A stretch of 13,628 nt of DNA from assembly GCA_031370825.1 (NCBI GenBank), contig JANMRB010000039.1, positions 1 through 13,628 of the forward strand, read 5' to 3'. Position 1 is the first letter of the stretch. Each line of letters starts with the position of its first letter. The position numbers were made by a program, and so were the translations under genes. The stretch is from JAENVT01 sp031370825 (lineage in GTDB: Bacteria > Actinomycetota > Acidimicrobiia > Acidimicrobiales > Ilumatobacteraceae). Shown in pieces: positions 1 through 6,577 of this stretch. The notes below the pieces were generated by a model. It did not search any database, was not told the origin of the DNA, and saw only the letters and a program-made list of their open reading frames with translations.

Positions 1-760
1 CGCGCTCGGCAGGATGGCCGCTGATCATCACCTGCTCGCCATTGGCCGCTGTCAACACCGGGTACACGCCGGGCCCGAAGCTGCGTATCCACTGGGGGTC
101 CACGTCACCGTCCCACAACTGGTCGTGGGCGTGCTCATTGACGTACAGCATGGTCTCGGCCATCGACACCTCGAGGCGATCCCCACGACCCGTGCGCTCG
201 CGGCTGAACAGCGCGGCGAGAATGGCAGAAGCAGTCTCGAGCGACGTGTAGACGTCGGCGTGGCTGAACGGGTCGTTCGCGAATTGGCCGCCGCGCGCAT
301 CGCCCTGCTCCTTGGTGATGCCGGTCTCGGCGCCGACCACTGGCGCGTACGCTCGACGCGATGACCAAGGCCCCGTCGAGCCGTAGCCATTGATCGAGGC
401 GTAGATGATGCGCGGATTGTGGGCGGCGACAACGTCGTACCCGAGTCCCATCCGATCCATGACACCGGGTCGAAAGTTCTCGATGACGACGTCGCACTTC
501 GCCGCAAGCCGCAGCAGCAGGTCGACCGCCTCGGGCTTGTGGATGTCGAGGCTGATGTTGCGCTTGCCGACGTTCTGTTGCACGAAATACGTGGCAAGGC
601 CGTTGACGCGCGGATTGGTCATTCGGGTGAGGTCCCCCTCGGGAGGTTCGACCTTGATCACCTCGGCACCGAGGTCGCACAGCATGCGCGTTGCATGTGG
701 CCCGCTGAGCACGCGCGTGAAGTCGAGCACACGTATGCCATCCAGCGGCCGTTGGGTCAT
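1..760 (-). CDS. Class III (CaiB/BaiF family) CoA-transferase, C-terminus cut by window edge
   Basis: The gene starts at ATG 758-760 on the minus strand, begins MTQRPLDGIRVLDFTRVLSG, and stays open to base 1, so 253 codons are visible of a family usually near 390-410 residues. Class III enzymes move CoA between carboxylic acids through an aspartyl-CoA thioester. Family features visible are the N-terminal LDGIRVLDFTRVLSGP block, GAEVIKVEPPEGD (about residues 31-43), VVIENFRPGV (91-100), and Asp169 in HADVYTS, which matches the catalytic aspartate position of formyl-CoA transferase and CaiB. RTGRGDRLEVSM follows at about residues 189-200. It diverges from the mannosidase gene with 38 bp between start codons, and a TACCCT box lies 6 nt upstream of the ATG. 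The substrate (formyl-, carnitine-, succinyl- or other CoA) cannot be read from sequence. The family call is firm; the specificity is unknown. Confidence 0.93.
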   Translation of the reverse strand, partial: MTQRPLDGIRVLDFTRVLSGPHATRMLCDLGAEVIKVEPPEGDLTRMTNPRVNGLATYFVQQNVGKRNISLDIHKPEAVDLLLRLAAKCDVVIENFRPGVMDRMGLGYDVVAAHNPRIIYASINGYGSTGPWSSRRAYAPVVGAETGITKEQGDARGGQFANDPFSHADVYTSLETASAILAALFSRERTGRGDRLEVSMAETMLYVNEHAHDQLWDGDVDPQWIRSFGPGVYPVLTAANGEQVMISGHPAER

Positions 761-766
761 GTGGCC

Positions 767-772
767 AGGGTA
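767..772 (-). promoter_or_regulatory. Putative -10 box TACCCT for the CoA-transferase
   Basis: On the minus strand TACCCT lies exactly 6 nt before the ATG at 760. With the usual TANNNT-to-start distance this places transcription initiation at or next to the A of the start codon, implying a leaderless mRNA. No Shine-Dalgarno sequence is visible. No convincing -35 box is seen. Confidence 0.45.
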
Positions 773-786
773 ATTGCCGCGCTCAC

Positions 787-792
787 TAGCCT
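787..792 (+). promoter_or_regulatory. Putative -10 box TAGCCT for the alpha-mannosidase
   Basis: TAGCCT sits 6 nt before the GTG at 799, mirroring the arrangement on the opposite strand at 767-772. The two divergent -10 boxes are 14 bp apart. No purine-rich Shine-Dalgarno sequence is present, which fits leaderless translation. The short gap means both promoters sit partly inside the opposite gene. Confidence 0.42.
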
Positions 793-798
793 CGCATC

Positions 799-3700
799 GT
801 GCACAACGACCTCAACCTCGTGGAAGCTCGCATTGAACGCGAGTTGCACGAGCGAGTGCTGCCAGCTGTGTACAGCTGCGCGATCCCGTTGACGGTTTCC
901 GCTTGGGATGTGCCCGGTGAGCCGGTGCCGTTCGATGAAGCCATGCGGGGGGACTACAAGCCGTTCACGGTCGGCGATCACTGGAGCAGGCCGTGGGGCA
1001 CCACGTGGTTCCGCTTCAACGTCGACGTGCCGCCCACGATGGTCGGCGCGAACCTCGAAGCGGTCATCGACCTCGGGTTTCACCCGGACGCGGCGGGATT
1101 TCAATCCGAGGGTCTGCTGTGGATGGACGGCCGGCCGTTTCAGGGAATTCATCCTCGCCGCACGGGGGTCCCGTTGCCGCAAGTCAGTCCGGGCCCGCTC
1201 GAGTTCTTCGTCGAAGCGGCGTCGAATCCGGCGTTCCCGGGGTACAGACCCTCTGCGCTCGGCTCGCTGGCCACAGCAGGCGACAAGCCGCTGTACCGCT
1301 TGCGGCAGGCCGCGTTGGCAATCCGCGACGACACCACGTTGGCACTGCTTCTCGACGGCGACGTGCTGTTGGGACTGGCGCGAGCTCTACCCGTCGACGA
1401 CCCTCGACGTATCCGCGTGCTCCGCGGATTGGAGACCGCCTTCAACGTCCTCGACCTTGGTGATGTGACAACTACAGCAGCTGCCGCGCGCCGACTGCTG
1501 CAGCCCGTGCTCGGTCTGACCGCCCGCGCCGGGGCTCATCGCGTCGTCGCTGTGGGCCACGCTCACATCGACTCCGCCTGGCTCTGGCCGATTCGCGAGA
1601 CGCAACGAAAATGTGCGCGCACCTTCGCGTCGGCCGTTCGACTGATGGACGACTATCCGGATTACCAGTTCACCTGTTCGCAGGCTGCGCAGTACGACTG
1701 GATCGAACGCGGTCACCCGACGCTGTTCCAAGCCATCCGCGACAAGGTCGCTGCCGGCCAATGGCATCCGGTGGGTGGCATGTGGGTCGAGCCCGACATG
1801 AACCTGCCGAGCGGCGAGAGCATCGTGCGGCAACTGGTCTATGGGCAGCGGTACTTCGAGTCACGCTTCGGGATGCGCAGCACGGTGATCTGGATACCCG
1901 ACGTCTTCGGCTACCCAGCAACGCTGCCGCAGATCTTCCAACAAGGTGGCTGCTCGCGGTTCGTCACCCAGAAGCTGAGCTGGAACAAGCAGAACGTGTT
2001 TCCGCACTCGACATTCTGGTGGGAGGGGCTCGACGGATCGCGAGTGCTCACCCACTTCCCACCGGTCGACACGTACAACGCGGAGATCACGCCCGCCGAA
2101 GTTGTCCACGCAGAACGCAACTTCAAAGAGCACGGCTGGAGCTCGTGGTCGTTGATGCCGTTCGGTCACGGAAACGGCGGAGGTGGACCGACGCGCGAGA
2201 TGATGGAACGCGCTAGGCGCATGGCTGACCTCGACGGCGTTTCGCGAATCTCAGTCGGAACTGCGGAGGAGTTCTTCGGTCGCGTCGAGGCCGAGGCGAC
2301 CGCCGGCGCGCCTGTTCCGGTGTGGACCGGCGAGCTCTACTTCGAGATGCATCGGGGCACCTTGACATCGCAATCCGCGACCAAGGTCGGGAACCGGCTG
2401 TGCGAGAGGCTGTTTCGCGAGGCCGAGTTGTGGTGGGTGGCCGCTGGTGGCGCATCGCATGAGCTCGCAGGCGAGATAGAAGGTCTGTGGAAAGACGTGT
2501 TGTTGCAGCAGTTCCACGACATCATTCCTGGCTCGTCGATTGCCTGGGTGGCCGCCGATGCCGAAGCTACCCACGCTCGGGTCGCCGGGCGGCTAGAGGA
2601 GATCATCTCCGATGCCGTCACCGCGATCGCGCCCGTCGGCTTGTCCGTGGCCAACGCTGCGACGCACGACCGACGGGAGGTCATCGTCGTCGCCGGCGAG
2701 CCCGCGATGGTCGAGGTGCCGGGTTGCGGAATCGCTGCGTTCACCCCGGTGCCCGTCGAGCGCGCTGTCGTCGTCACGGACCACTCGATGAACAACGGCC
2801 TCATTGCCATGTCATGGAACCTCGACGGCGAGATCACGTCCATCATCGACGTCGTGCGCAGTCGTCAGCTGCTGCCCGATGGTCGACGGATCACCCTCGA
2901 ACTGGCTCCCGATCATCCGGTCGTCTATGACGCATGGGATCTCGAATCGTGGACGCGTTCGCTCGGGTCGTCGATCACGTCCGCCGTGTCGGTCGAGCTC
3001 GTTGCCCAAGATCGCCTGCTCACTGAACTGGTCGTACGTCGTGAGTTCGGGCGTTCAACGCTCACCCAGACATACAGGATGCGCGCCTGTTCGGCGCGCC
3101 TCGACATCACCTTCGACATCGACTGGCACGAGGACGAAAAGCTGCTGTCGCTGACGGTACCCATCGACGTGACTGCCCGAGATGCGACCTGCGACATCCA
3201 GTTCGGCCACGTCAAGCGCCCCACCTACATCAGCAGCTCGTGGGACGCCGCCAAGTTCGAGGTGTGCGCCCATCGGTTCGTCGACATCAGCGAGCCGTCG
3301 TTTGGCGTGGCGGTCCTCAACGACGGCCGCTACGGCCACGGCGTGCAGGGCGGCGGCATCAGCGTGTCGCTGCTGCGCGCGGCGAAGTATCCGGATCCCG
3401 ACGCCGACCACGGGCAGCACCACGTGACCATCAGCGTGTTGCCGCACGGACCCGGCTTGCACGAGGTGTTGCACGAGGCGGAGGCGCTGAACATGCCGCT
3501 TCGCGTCGTCACCGGCCAGTCCTCGTCGGCACCAGGGCCTGTCGTCACACTCGACCATCGGGGTGTGCAGATCAGCAGCGTGAAGCACGCCGACGACGGT
3601 TCGGGAGACCTGATCGTGCGGCTCTACGAAGCGTGCGGTGACCGCGCTCTTGTGACCCTGCGGGCGCCGGAACCAGTTCGTGGAGCCCTTCGCTGCAACC

Positions 3701-3822
3701 TCTTGGAAGAGCCGACAACAGCCATCGAGTGCAGCGACGGGATCGTCTCGCTCACGCTGCGACCCTTCGAACTCGTCACCTTGCGGCTTGCTCGCGGAAT
3801 TCACGAGACTCGCCCGGTGTAG
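799..3822 (+). CDS. Glycoside hydrolase family 38 alpha-mannosidase (MAN2C1-like, cytosolic type)
   Basis: A 1007-residue zinc-dependent retaining alpha-mannosidase, close in length to human MAN2C1 and longer than E. coli MngB. The likely role is trimming alpha-mannosides from oligosaccharides in the cytoplasm; no signal peptide or membrane segment is visible. An N-terminal beta domain (about 1-240) contains RPWGTTWFRFNV. The catalytic domain shows HAHIDSAWLWP (Zn ligands His256 and Asp258), WIPDVFGY (Asp368, nucleophile and Zn ligand), GELYFEMHRGT (511-521) and QFHDIIPGSS (His573 as fourth Zn ligand). A C-terminal beta-sandwich region follows from about residue 640. The glycine-rich loop reads HGNGGGGPT, with Asn459 where I expect Asp. 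The GTG start is preferred because family similarity begins near residue 9 and the next Met is at 49. It is followed 12 bp later by the convergent M20 gene. Confidence 0.95.
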   Translation: MHNDLNLVEARIERELHERVLPAVYSCAIPLTVSAWDVPGEPVPFDEAMRGDYKPFTVGDHWSRPWGTTWFRFNVDVPPTMVGANLEAVIDLGFHPDAAGFQSEGLLWMDGRPFQGIHPRRTGVPLPQVSPGPLEFFVEAASNPAFPGYRPSALGSLATAGDKPLYRLRQAALAIRDDTTLALLLDGDVLLGLARALPVDDPRRIRVLRGLETAFNVLDLGDVTTTAAAARRLLQPVLGLTARAGAHRVVAVGHAHIDSAWLWPIRETQRKCARTFASAVRLMDDYPDYQFTCSQAAQYDWIERGHPTLFQAIRDKVAAGQWHPVGGMWVEPDMNLPSGESIVRQLVYGQRYFESRFGMRSTVIWIPDVFGYPATLPQIFQQGGCSRFVTQKLSWNKQNVFPHSTFWWEGLDGSRVLTHFPPVDTYNAEITPAEVVHAERNFKEHGWSSWSLMPFGHGNGGGGPTREMMERARRMADLDGVSRISVGTAEEFFGRVEAEATAGAPVPVWTGELYFEMHRGTLTSQSATKVGNRLCERLFREAELWWVAAGGASHELAGEIEGLWKDVLLQQFHDIIPGSSIAWVAADAEATHARVAGRLEEIISDAVTAIAPVGLSVANAATHDRREVIVVAGEPAMVEVPGCGIAAFTPVPVERAVVVTDHSMNNGLIAMSWNLDGEITSIIDVVRSRQLLPDGRRITLELAPDHPVVYDAWDLESWTRSLGSSITSAVSVELVAQDRLLTELVVRREFGRSTLTQTYRMRACSARLDITFDIDWHEDEKLLSLTVPIDVTARDATCDIQFGHVKRPTYISSSWDAAKFEVCAHRFVDISEPSFGVAVLNDGRYGHGVQGGGISVSLLRAAKYPDPDADHGQHHVTISVLPHGPGLHEVLHEAEALNMPLRVVTGQSSSAPGPVVTLDHRGVQISSVKHADDGSGDLIVRLYEACGDRALVTLRAPEPVRGALRCNLLEEPTTAIECSDGIVSLTLRPFELVTLRLARGIHETRPV

Positions 3823-3834
3823 GGCTCCAACCGA

Positions 3835-5049
3835 TCAAGCTCCCAGGTGGTTCAGCGCCATCGCGGCGTACATGGCGGTGCCGGTGACCATTGCATCCTC
3901 GTCGAACACGACACGGTTGGAGTGGTTCGGCGCCGCCGTGGCGAGATTGCGATCGGTGTGGGTACCACCGAGGAACACCATCGCTCCGGGTATCTGTTCC
4001 AACACGTAGCTGAAGTCTTCTGCCCCCATGATCGGATTCGGCAGTCGCATGACCTTGTCGGTGCCGACCAGCTCACCCGCCAGTCCCAGCACGACATCGG
4101 CTTGGGCCTTGTCGTTGACCGTCACCGGATAACCGTCGACGACCTCTACCGAGACCTCGGCGTCGTGGGCCGCGGCGATCCCTTCTGCCACGCGTCGAAT
4201 TCCGTCGTGGACCAGGCGGCGGGTGTGCTCACTGACCGCACGGATCGTGCCTTCGATCTCAGCCGTCTCAGGGATGATGTTGTTGACCGTGCCGGCGACG
4301 ATCTTGCCGACGGTCACGACGGCAGGGTCGAAAACATCGATGCGCCGGGTGATCATCGTCTGCAAGGCCTGAACGATCTCACACGCGATCGGAATGGGAT
4401 CGAGCGCTCGATATGGCTCGCTGGCATGGCCGCCGCGTCCTTTGACAGTGATGAACAACGTGTCGGCCGCTGCCATGATCGATCCGCCGCGGCTGCTCAA
4501 CCACCCTGTCGGCAACGACGACGTGATGTGCAGTGCGAACGCGCCTGTCACCGGTGATTCGGAACCGTCGGCACGCGCCGGTAGCTCGAGCAACCCTTCT
4601 TCGAGCATGAACCTGGCGCCGTGGTTGCCCTCCTCCCCCGGCTGGAACATGAACAGAACCCGCCCGGCGATGTCGTCTCGCTGCGCACTCAGGAGTTTGG
4701 CGGCCCCGACCAACATGGACGTATGAGTGTCGTGTCCGCAGGCGTGCATCGACCCATCGCTGCGCGAAACGAAGTCGAGCCCGGTGTCTTCGGTCAGTGG
4801 CAATGCATCCATGTCGCCGCGCAACAGCACCGTCGGACCGGGCTTTCCGCCATCGAGCAAAGCAGCGATTCCACTGGTGGTTTCGTGAAGCGTCACATCG
4901 ACGGGGAGCCCATCCAGCGCCTCTAACACGGTCTCGCGAGTGATCGGCAAGTCGTTACCGATCTCCGGCCACTGATGCAGAGTGCGACGAAGCGCGACCA
5001 TGTCCGGCAGCAGGTCGTTGGCGGCGTCGCGCAGGGTTTCGAGTTCCAT
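3835..5049 (-). CDS. M20 family metallopeptidase / amidohydrolase (N-acyl-amino-acid hydrolase-like)
   Basis: A 404-residue dizinc amidohydrolase of the M20D type, which typically removes acyl groups from N-acyl amino acids or related amides such as hippurate or indole-acetyl amino acids; the true substrate is unknown. Counting from the Met at 5049, metal ligands are Cys104 and His106 in HACGHDTHTS, Glu139/Glu140 in QPGEEG, His174 in ALHITSS, and His376 in PNHSN. The dimerisation-domain histidine is His208 in GRGGHASEPY, and GAEDFSY lies at about 342-348. An upstream ATG at 5070 would add 7 residues, but it would leave only 2 bp to the divergent Nudix GTG. The 5049 start has a TACCAT box exactly 6 nt upstream, as at several other genes here. 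No signal peptide is seen, so it is cytoplasmic. Confidence 0.94.
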   Translation of the reverse strand: MELETLRDAANDLLPDMVALRRTLHQWPEIGNDLPITRETVLEALDGLPVDVTLHETTSGIAALLDGGKPGPTVLLRGDMDALPLTEDTGLDFVSRSDGSMHACGHDTHTSMLVGAAKLLSAQRDDIAGRVLFMFQPGEEGNHGARFMLEEGLLELPARADGSESPVTGAFALHITSSLPTGWLSSRGGSIMAAADTLFITVKGRGGHASEPYRALDPIPIACEIVQALQTMITRRIDVFDPAVVTVGKIVAGTVNNIIPETAEIEGTIRAVSEHTRRLVHDGIRRVAEGIAAAHDAEVSVEVVDGYPVTVNDKAQADVVLGLAGELVGTDKVMRLPNPIMGAEDFSYVLEQIPGAMVFLGGTHTDRNLATAAPNHSNRVVFDEDAMVTGTAMYAAMALNHLGA

Positions 5050-5055
5050 GACCGA

Positions 5056-5061
5056 ATGGTA
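5056..5061 (-). promoter_or_regulatory. Putative -10 box TACCAT that decides the M20 start
   Basis: On the minus strand TACCAT is followed by 6 nt and then ATG at 5049. This supports 5049 over 5070 as the start, because a transcript beginning at this promoter would not contain the upstream ATG. No Shine-Dalgarno sequence is seen. The opposite-strand Nudix GTG begins only 11 bp away; the matching position on the plus strand (5061-5066, AGACCT) is a poor -10. Confidence 0.42.
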
Positions 5062-5072
5062 GACCTGCATCA

Positions 5073-5564
5073 GTGACCGTCGAACTGGTGGAGATCATCG
5101 ATGACGACGGCCAGGTGATTGCCACCGTCACGCGCTCCGAGATGCGCGCCAAGCGACTTCGGCACAGGTCCGTCGGCATCGCAGTGATGTCGGCAGATGG
5201 GCGCCTGTTGATCCATCGTCGCAGTCCAGACAAGGACATCTGGCCTGGATGGTGGGACATCGCCGCCGGTGGAGTCGTAGCTGCGGGAGAGAGCTTCGAG
5301 GTTGCGGCGCGACGTGAGCTCGCCGAAGAGTTCGGCATCGTCGACATCGAGGTCCAATACCTCGGCGAAGGGGAGTACATCGACGGGCACGTGGCCGAGA
5401 TCGGCCGCTGCTACTTGGTCGTTCACGATGGCCCGTTCACGTTCGATGATGGCGAGGTGGTCGAGGCCCGCTGGGTGTCTCTGCACCAGCTGGAGGCGAT
5501 GCGCGCCGACCACGACTTCGTGCCCGACAGCCTCGCCTTGTTGCTCCCCCTCATCACCCCCTGA
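5073..5564 (+). CDS. Nudix hydrolase (IPP isomerase/YfcD-like subgroup)
   Basis: A 163-residue Nudix protein. The Nudix box is complete: Gly67, five residues, Glu73, seven residues, then RELAEEFGI (81-89) with metal-binding Glu82, Glu85 and Glu86. The N-terminal part (VELVEIIDDDGQVI, then RLRHRSVGIAV and LLIHRRSPDKDIWPGWWD) resembles the subgroup that includes isopentenyl-diphosphate isomerase and the YfcD-type hydrolases. It lacks the TNTCCSHPL cysteine motif of true IPP isomerase, so a nucleoside- or other diphosphate hydrolase is more likely. GTG 5073 is the only start in frame, since an in-frame TGA lies at 5049-5051. It diverges from the M20 gene with 23 bp between chosen starts. Substrate unknown. 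Confidence 0.92.
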   Translation: MTVELVEIIDDDGQVIATVTRSEMRAKRLRHRSVGIAVMSADGRLLIHRRSPDKDIWPGWWDIAAGGVVAAGESFEVAARRELAEEFGIVDIEVQYLGEGEYIDGHVAEIGRCYLVVHDGPFTFDDGEVVEARWVSLHQLEAMRADHDFVPDSLALLLPLITP

Positions 5565-5635
5565 GTTCGACAGCAAGGTGCAATGAATGGGGCGAATTGA
5601 CCACTACATGCTCGACTCAGCGCTTGAAGGCTGCG

Positions 5636-5659
5636 GCCCCGTATAGGGGCGCGAGTTTT
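5636..5659 (+). terminator. Possible weak terminator after the Nudix gene
   Basis: GCCCC (5636-5640), a GTATA loop and GGGGC (5646-5650) form a 5-bp all-GC hairpin, followed after GCGAG by four T residues at 5656-5659. The location 72 bp after the Nudix stop is reasonable for a terminator. The T run is short and not immediately adjacent, so this is a tentative call. The right arm with its flank (ATAGGGGC, 5643-5650) is also complementary to GCCCCTAT at 5729-5736, giving an alternative longer-range pairing. Confidence 0.28.
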
Positions 5660-5672
5660 CAAACGCAGTGGA

Positions 5673-5705
5673 CCGAGCGCAACGCGGCGCGTAGCTGCCG
5701 CTCGG
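5673..5705. repeat. 7-bp GC-rich inverted repeat CCGAGCG/CGCTCGG
   Basis: CCGAGCG (5673-5679) and CGCTCGG (5699-5705) are perfectly complementary across a 19-nt loop. Together with the 5-bp hairpins at 5636-5650 and 5765-5778 (CTGGG, loop CGTT, CCCAG), they give the intergenic region a run of potential stem-loops. No function can be assigned. GC-rich sequence yields such stems by chance fairly often. Confidence 0.4.
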
Positions 5706-5974
5706 CGCTAGTGGCGAGGAATCGGGAAGCCCCTATTCGGTACGTGGCAACCGTACGCAGTGTTCTGGGCGTTCCCAGTTCGATGGAGGTGACTCGCCGA
5801 CGATCGATCGCGCCATATCTGCTGACCTGGGCGCGGGGACCGAGAGCGACGTCGCCCACACGACCGGCCGCACCTGTCGAGCCAGAAATTGGTTAGGCAT
5901 GGCCGAGAGTTCGGTCCACACGTTCCGTTCTCCGCGCTTCGCTGTGCCTCTCTGTTCTGAGCAACCCTGCTCTC

Positions 5975-5983
5975 GAGGAGGAA
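5975..5983 (+). promoter_or_regulatory. Strong Shine-Dalgarno sequence of the WXG100 gene
   Basis: GAGGAGGAA contains a full AGGAGG core (5976-5981) ending 5 nt before ATG 5987. It is the clearest ribosome binding site in the window and fixes the WXG100 start. A small stem GAGCA-ACCC-TGCTC (5959-5972) lies just upstream of it. The contrast with the SD-less starts nearby suggests this gene is translated efficiently from a leadered mRNA. Confidence 0.85.
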
Positions 5984-5986
5984 ATC

Positions 5987-6256
5987 ATGACCATGTACGG
6001 GGCCAATCCCGAGCAGTTGAACGGCCTCGGCCGGTCGATGAAGCAGCAGAAAGTGGCGATCGACGCGGTGATCGGTGCGGTCAGCTCGTCCTTGGCCGGC
6101 ACCGTGTGGGAGGGTCCGGCGCGCCAGCAGTTCGAGAGTGACTGGAACACGACGTTCAAGGGTGCGCTCAACCGGCTCACCGAGGCCTTCGAGGTTGCCG
6201 GAACCGACTGCATCAACCGCAGTGCCGATCTGCAGCGGGTGATGGGAGTCCGCTGA
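5987..6256 (+). CDS. WXG100 / ESAT-6-like protein
   Basis: An 89-residue protein with the size and layout of WXG100 family members: two amphipathic helices joined by a turn carrying Trp41-Glu42-Gly43 (VWEGPARQQF). WXG100 proteins form helical-hairpin dimers and are substrates of type VII (ESX/Esx) secretion or fused toxin domains. Helix 1 spans about 7-38 (NPEQLNGLGRSMKQQ onward) and helix 2 about 44-85, ending ADLQRVMGVR. The C-terminal YxxxD/E secretion signal of mycobacterial substrates is absent, and no EccC-type ATPase, second Esx partner or LXG toxin lies in the window. It could act as a homodimer or pair with a product encoded elsewhere. The start is certain because of the AGGAGG 5 nt upstream. 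Confidence 0.87.
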   Translation: MTMYGANPEQLNGLGRSMKQQKVAIDAVIGAVSSSLAGTVWEGPARQQFESDWNTTFKGALNRLTEAFEVAGTDCINRSADLQRVMGVR

Positions 6257-6320
6257 CGGTCACAGCGCGCCGGTCTGGCCTCCCTACCCGTCCCCGGGCC
6301 GGCGCCGCTGCATCGTTCGC

Positions 6321-6326
6321 TACAGT
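6321..6326 (+). promoter_or_regulatory. Putative -10 box TACAGT before the thiamine-binding-like gene
   Basis: TACAGT lies 8 nt before GTG 6335 and fits TANNNT. Initiation 7-9 nt downstream would yield a leaderless or nearly leaderless mRNA. No Shine-Dalgarno sequence and no convincing -35 box are seen in the 78 bp after the WXG100 stop. It would start a four-ORF transcript. Confidence 0.4.
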
Positions 6327-6334
6327 TCATCCGC

Positions 6335-6577
6335 GTGCTGCTGCTCGAGTTCACAATCGAACCGTTCGTCGAAGGCGAACCGGGCCCCCACGTCCTATCC
6401 GCCATCGAGGCTGCCCAGGACCTGGGATTCGAGATCGACTTCGGGCCGTTCGGTTCCAGCTGCAGCGTGCCTGCATCGGAGGCGGGCGAGGTTGTCAAAG
6501 CTGTGGTCGACGCGGCCTTCGCCAACGGTGCGACCCACGTCAGCCTTCACGCCGAGCGCCTCGCGGAGGCTTCATGA
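6335..6577 (+). CDS. Small thiamine-binding-like (YkoF/DUF77 fold) protein
   Basis: An 80-residue cytoplasmic protein whose pattern matches the small thiamine/hydroxymethylpyrimidine-binding family (MTH1187/YkoF-like, ferredoxin-like beta-alpha-beta-beta-alpha-beta). Strand LLLEFTIEPFVEG (2-14) is followed by a helix with PGPHVLSAIEAAQDLG (about 17-32), strands FEIDFGPFGSSCSV (32-45), helix AGEVVKAVVDAAFANG (50-65) and final strand THVSLHAE (67-74). The GPFGSS turn corresponds to the conserved Gly-Thr/Ser loop after strand 2. GTG 6335 is the only sensible start. The stop overlaps the next gene's start (ATGA at 6574-6577), so the two are translationally coupled. No transporter or TPP riboswitch is adjacent, so the ligand is inferred from family only. 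Confidence 0.66.
   Translation: MLLLEFTIEPFVEGEPGPHVLSAIEAAQDLGFEIDFGPFGSSCSVPASEAGEVVKAVVDAAFANGATHVSLHAERLAEAS

Larger units (their letters stand above)
5565..5986. other. 422-bp intergenic region without a recognisable gene
   Basis: Neither strand gives a protein I recognise. The longest frames (99 codons at 5597-5896 plus, 66 codons at 5659-5859 minus, 62 codons at 5733-5921 minus) are arginine-, serine- and proline-rich, overlap each other, and lack ribosome binding sites. The stretch holds several GC-rich inverted repeats (5636-5650, 5673-5705, 5765-5778), two perfect palindromes (CGATCGATCG at 5801-5810, GCGACGTCGC at 5846-5855) and the 5' leader of the WXG100 gene. No tRNA, SRP RNA or known riboswitch consensus was seen. 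Confidence 0.7.

Noticed and set aside
5050..5070. M20 start at ATG 5070
   Set aside because: It would leave 2 bp between divergent start codons and would lie upstream of the expected transcription start from TACCAT at 5056-5061.
5801..5855. Palindromes CGATCGATCG and GCGACGTCGC as operators
   Set aside because: Short self-complementary sites are frequent in GC-rich DNA; neither is repeated nor placed at a recognisable promoter.
5597..5896. A 99-codon plus-strand frame, and 62-66-codon minus-strand frames, in the intergenic region
   Set aside because: Composition is Arg/Ser/Pro-rich, the frames overlap each other on both strands, there is no ribosome binding site or leaderless -10 geometry, and no recognisable motif.
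5959..5972. Stem GAGCA/TGCTC just upstream of the WXG100 ribosome binding site as a regulatory switch
   Set aside because: The stem is only 5 bp and does not include the AGGAGG, so it would not hide the ribosome binding site.
6257..6334. TPP riboswitch before the thiamine-binding-like gene
   Set aside because: The gap is only 78 bp and lacks the CTGAGA and ACCTGATCTGG-type conserved blocks.
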